DNA of 64,000 nt. Origin: Ptiloglossa arizonensis. Lineage: Eukaryota; Arthropoda; Insecta; Hymenoptera; Colletidae. The stretch spans positions 1,674,001 through 1,738,000 of the forward strand of contig NW_027478399.1 in the NCBI RefSeq assembly GCF_051014685.1, written 5' to 3'. Positions 61,693 through 64,000 of this stretch are shown here, piece after piece. The number at the start of each line of letters is the position of its first letter. Positions within the stretch are counted from its first letter, which is position 1. The notes beneath the pieces are model-generated. The model was given only the letters and a program-made list of their open reading frames with translations, had not been told where the DNA came from and made no database searches. Position numbers and translations under genes: made by a program.

Positions 61693-64000
61693 CCATAGTA
61701 GTTATTGGTTTCGGGAATCAGACTTGCGAAAATTTTGATAGTTTCTCAACCATTCCTTAACTTCAAACTCCCATATCTCGCGAATGGATTGACGAACACG
61801 AGAAATTCTTATTGCATGTGAAAGTAGAAACTCGCCCGATTACAATGGTGTGTGTACTTTTCCCCTAGGCCATTCCAGTTATTGGTTTCGAGTATCAGAC
61901 CAGCGAAAATTTTGATGATATCTCAACCATTCCTTAATTTCAAACTCCCATATCTCGCGAACGGATTGACGAACTCGAGAAATTCCTGTTGCATCTGAAA
62001 GTAGAAACTCGCCCGATTACAACGGTATGTGTATTTTTCCCCTAGGCCTTCGTAGTTATTGGTTTCGGGAATCAGACTTGCGAAAATTTTGATGGATTCT
62101 CAACCGTTCCATAACTTCAAACTCCCATATCTCGCGAACGGATTGAGAACTCGAGAAATTCCTGTTGCATCTGAAAGTAGAAACTCGCCCGATTGCAATG
62201 GTGTGTGTACTTTTCCCCTAAGCCATAGTAGTTATTGGTTTCGGGAATCAGACTTGCGAAAATTTTGATAGTTTCTCAACCTTTCCTTAACTTCAAACTC
62301 CCATATCTCGCGAATGGATTGACGAACACGAGAAATTCTTATTGCATGTGAAAGTAGAAACTCGCCCGATTACAATGGTGTGTGTACTTTTCCCCTAGGC
62401 CATAGTAGTTATTGGTTTCGAGTATCAGACTTGCGAAAATTTTGATGGTTTCTCAAACGTTCCTTAACAACAAACTCCCATATCTCGCGAACGGATTGAC
62501 GAACTCGAGAAATTCCTGTTGCATCTGAAAGTAGAAACTTGCCCGATTACAACGGTATGTGTACTTTTCCCCTAGGCCATAGTAGTTATTGGTTTCGGGA
62601 ATCAGACTTGCGAAAATTTTGATAGTTTCTCAACCATTCCTTAACTTCAAACTCCCATATCTCGCGAATGGATTGACGAACACGAGAAATTCTTATTGCA
62701 TGTGAAAGTAGAAACTCGCCCGATTACAATGGTGTGTGTACTTTTCCCCTAGGCCATTCCAGTTATTGGTTTCGAGTATCAGACCAGCGAAAATTTTGAT
62801 GATATCTCAACCATTCCTTAATTTCAAACTCCCATATCTCGCGAACGGATTGACGAACTCGAGAAATTCCTGTTGCATCTGAAAGTAGAAACTCGCCCGA
62901 TTACAACGGTATGTGTATTTTTCCCCTAGGCCTTCGTAGTTATTGGTTTCGGGAATCAGACTTGCGAAAATTTTGATGGATTCTCAACCGTTCCATAACT
63001 TCAAACTCCCATATCTCGCGAACGGATTGAGAACTCGAGAAATTCCTGTTGCATCTGAAAGTAGAAACTCGCCCAATTGCAATGGTGTGTGTACTTTTCC
63101 CCTAGGCCATAGTAGTTATTGGTTTCGGGAATCAGACTTGCGAAAATTTTGATGGTTTCTAAACCATTCCTCAACTTCTAACTCCCATATCTCGCGAACG
63201 GATTGACGAACTCGAGAAATTCCTGTTGCATCTGAAAGTAGAAACTCGCCCGATTACAACGGTGTGTGTACTTTTCCCCTAGGCCTTCGTAGTTATTGGT
63301 TTCGAGAATCAGACTTGCGAAAATTTTGATGGTTTCTCAAACGTTCCTTAACAACAAACTCCCATATCTCGCGAACGGATTGACGAACTCGAGAAATTCC
63401 TGTTGCATCTGAAAGTAGAAACTTGCCCGATTACAACGGTATGTGTACTTTTCCCCTAGGCCATAGTAGTTATTGGTTTCGGGAATCAGACTTGCGAAAA
63501 TTTTGATGGTTTCTAAACCATTCCTCAACTTCTAACTCCCATATCTCGCGAACGGATTGACGAACTCGAGAAATTCCTGTTGCATCTGAAAGTAGAAACT
63601 CGCCCGATTACAACGGTGTGTGTACTTTTCCCCTAGGCCATAGTAGTTATTGGTTCCGAGTATCAGACTTGCGATAATTTTGATGGTGGCTCAACCATTG
63701 CTTAACTTCAAACTCCCATATCTCGCGAACGGATTGACGAACACGAGAAATTCCTATTGCATGTGAAAGCAGAAACTCGACCGATTTCAACGGTACGTGC
63801 ACTTTTCCCCTAGGCCTTTGTAGTTATTGGTTTCGGGAATCAGAGTTGCGAATATTTTGATGGTTTCTTAACCATTCCTTAACTTCAAACCTCCATGTCT
63901 CGCGAACGGATTGACGAACTCGAGAAATTCCTGTTGCATCTGAAAGTAGAAACTTGCCCGATTACAACGGTATGTGTACTTTTCCCCTAGGCCATAGTAG
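61693..64000 (+). repeat. Family B resumes; near copy of 51,445-52,950 then B mix
   Basis: From 61,693 the sequence follows family B again. To about 63,200 it matches 51,445-52,950 at offset 10,248-10,254, with the same order of GATAGTTTC, B2, B1 and AACAACAAACTCC units. From there to the window end it continues with the TCTCAAACG, B4-like (near 63,660) and GAATCAGAGTTGCG units, as seen near 47,900-48,150 and 49,340-49,560. The array continues past the window. Confidence 0.86.

Larger units (their letters stand above)
1..64000 (+). repeat. Satellite DNA array, ~177-bp monomer, whole window
   Basis: The same ~177-bp unit recurs from the first to the last base, always in one orientation. Starts of the TAGTTATTGG-type phase mark fall at 1, 177, 353, 530 and so on, and at 32188, 32364 and 32541 later on. 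Each unit carries in order TTTCG, AAAATTTT, CTCAACCATTCCTTAA, CATATCTCGCGAACGGAT, GAACTCGAG, GCATCTGAAAG, CCCGATTACAA and CCCCTAGGCCA. Monomers are 177 bp or 176 bp. The 176-bp forms carry GATTCCG in place of GACTTGCG, or GAGAACTCG in place of GACGAACTCG. There is no interruption by unique or mobile sequence. This is constitutive-heterochromatin satellite of a eukaryote. A centromeric role is inferred from length, uniformity and monomer size, not shown. Confidence 0.98.

Noticed and set aside
1..64000. CRISPR array, because of regular repeats.
   Set aside because: The repeats are contiguous 177-bp units with no unique spacers and no cas genes, far too long for CRISPR repeats.
1..64000. Transposable elements or LTRs within the array.
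   Set aside because: The monomer phase is never broken by more than a few bases, and I saw no target-site duplication, terminal repeat, poly-A tail or coding remnant.
1..64000. rRNA, tRNA or small RNA genes.
   Set aside because: No tRNA B-box or A-box pair, rRNA core sequence or other recognisable RNA gene appears; all sequence is accounted for by the monomer.
1..64000. Identification as a named satellite or species.
   Set aside because: The monomer length is similar to alpha satellite (171 bp) and plant centromere repeats (150-180 bp), but the sequence matches none that I know. Length alone is not evidence.

Overview
The whole 64,000-base window is one uninterrupted tandem satellite array. 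A monomer of about 177 bp, with a common 176-bp variant, repeats head to tail roughly 360 times (64,000/177). All monomers I read lie in the same orientation, and both window ends fall inside the array. I found no gene, rRNA, tRNA, CRISPR array, transposable element, microsatellite tract or unique spacer. This is a eukaryotic heterochromatin-type sequence, most plausibly centromeric or pericentromeric. The species cannot be named from it. A typical monomer (32364-32540 and relatives) is about 41% GC and carries about ten CpG sites, more than its base composition predicts (about 7.5). That fits a genome with little CpG methylation or a young array, but does not identify a lineage.

The interest lies in higher-order structure. 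From 1 to about 31,300 lies an older, more mixed family (A). It has been copied in blocks: a 5,132-bp tandem duplication (5702-15965), a 354-bp dimer array (16970-17990), a 1,060-bp hexamer duplication (18898-21017), and a 3,537-bp duplication (24025-30373) with another 1,060-bp duplication nested at its end (29314-31195).

At about 31,330 the array switches to a younger, more homogenised family (B) that runs to about 53,730. It is built from a few monomer types whose alternation gives 353-bp dimers and an 883-bp pentamer. Larger blocks recur at offsets of 6,359, 8,483, 3,183/3,537 and 3,712 bp. From about 53,730 to 61,692 a third family (C) is organised in hexamers of about 1,061 bp inside a duplication of about 4.4 kb. 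It includes visible hybrid junctions left by unequal exchange and a 1-kb stretch dense in small indels (60430-61420). At 61,693 family B returns as a near copy of 51,445-52,950.

All open reading frames of 60-107 codons here are translations of the satellite and not genes. No new protein-coding system is present. What may be undescribed is the satellite family itself and its layered higher-order repeats. All comparisons were made by eye. Block edges are uncertain by about 30 bp or more because every flank is itself homologous.
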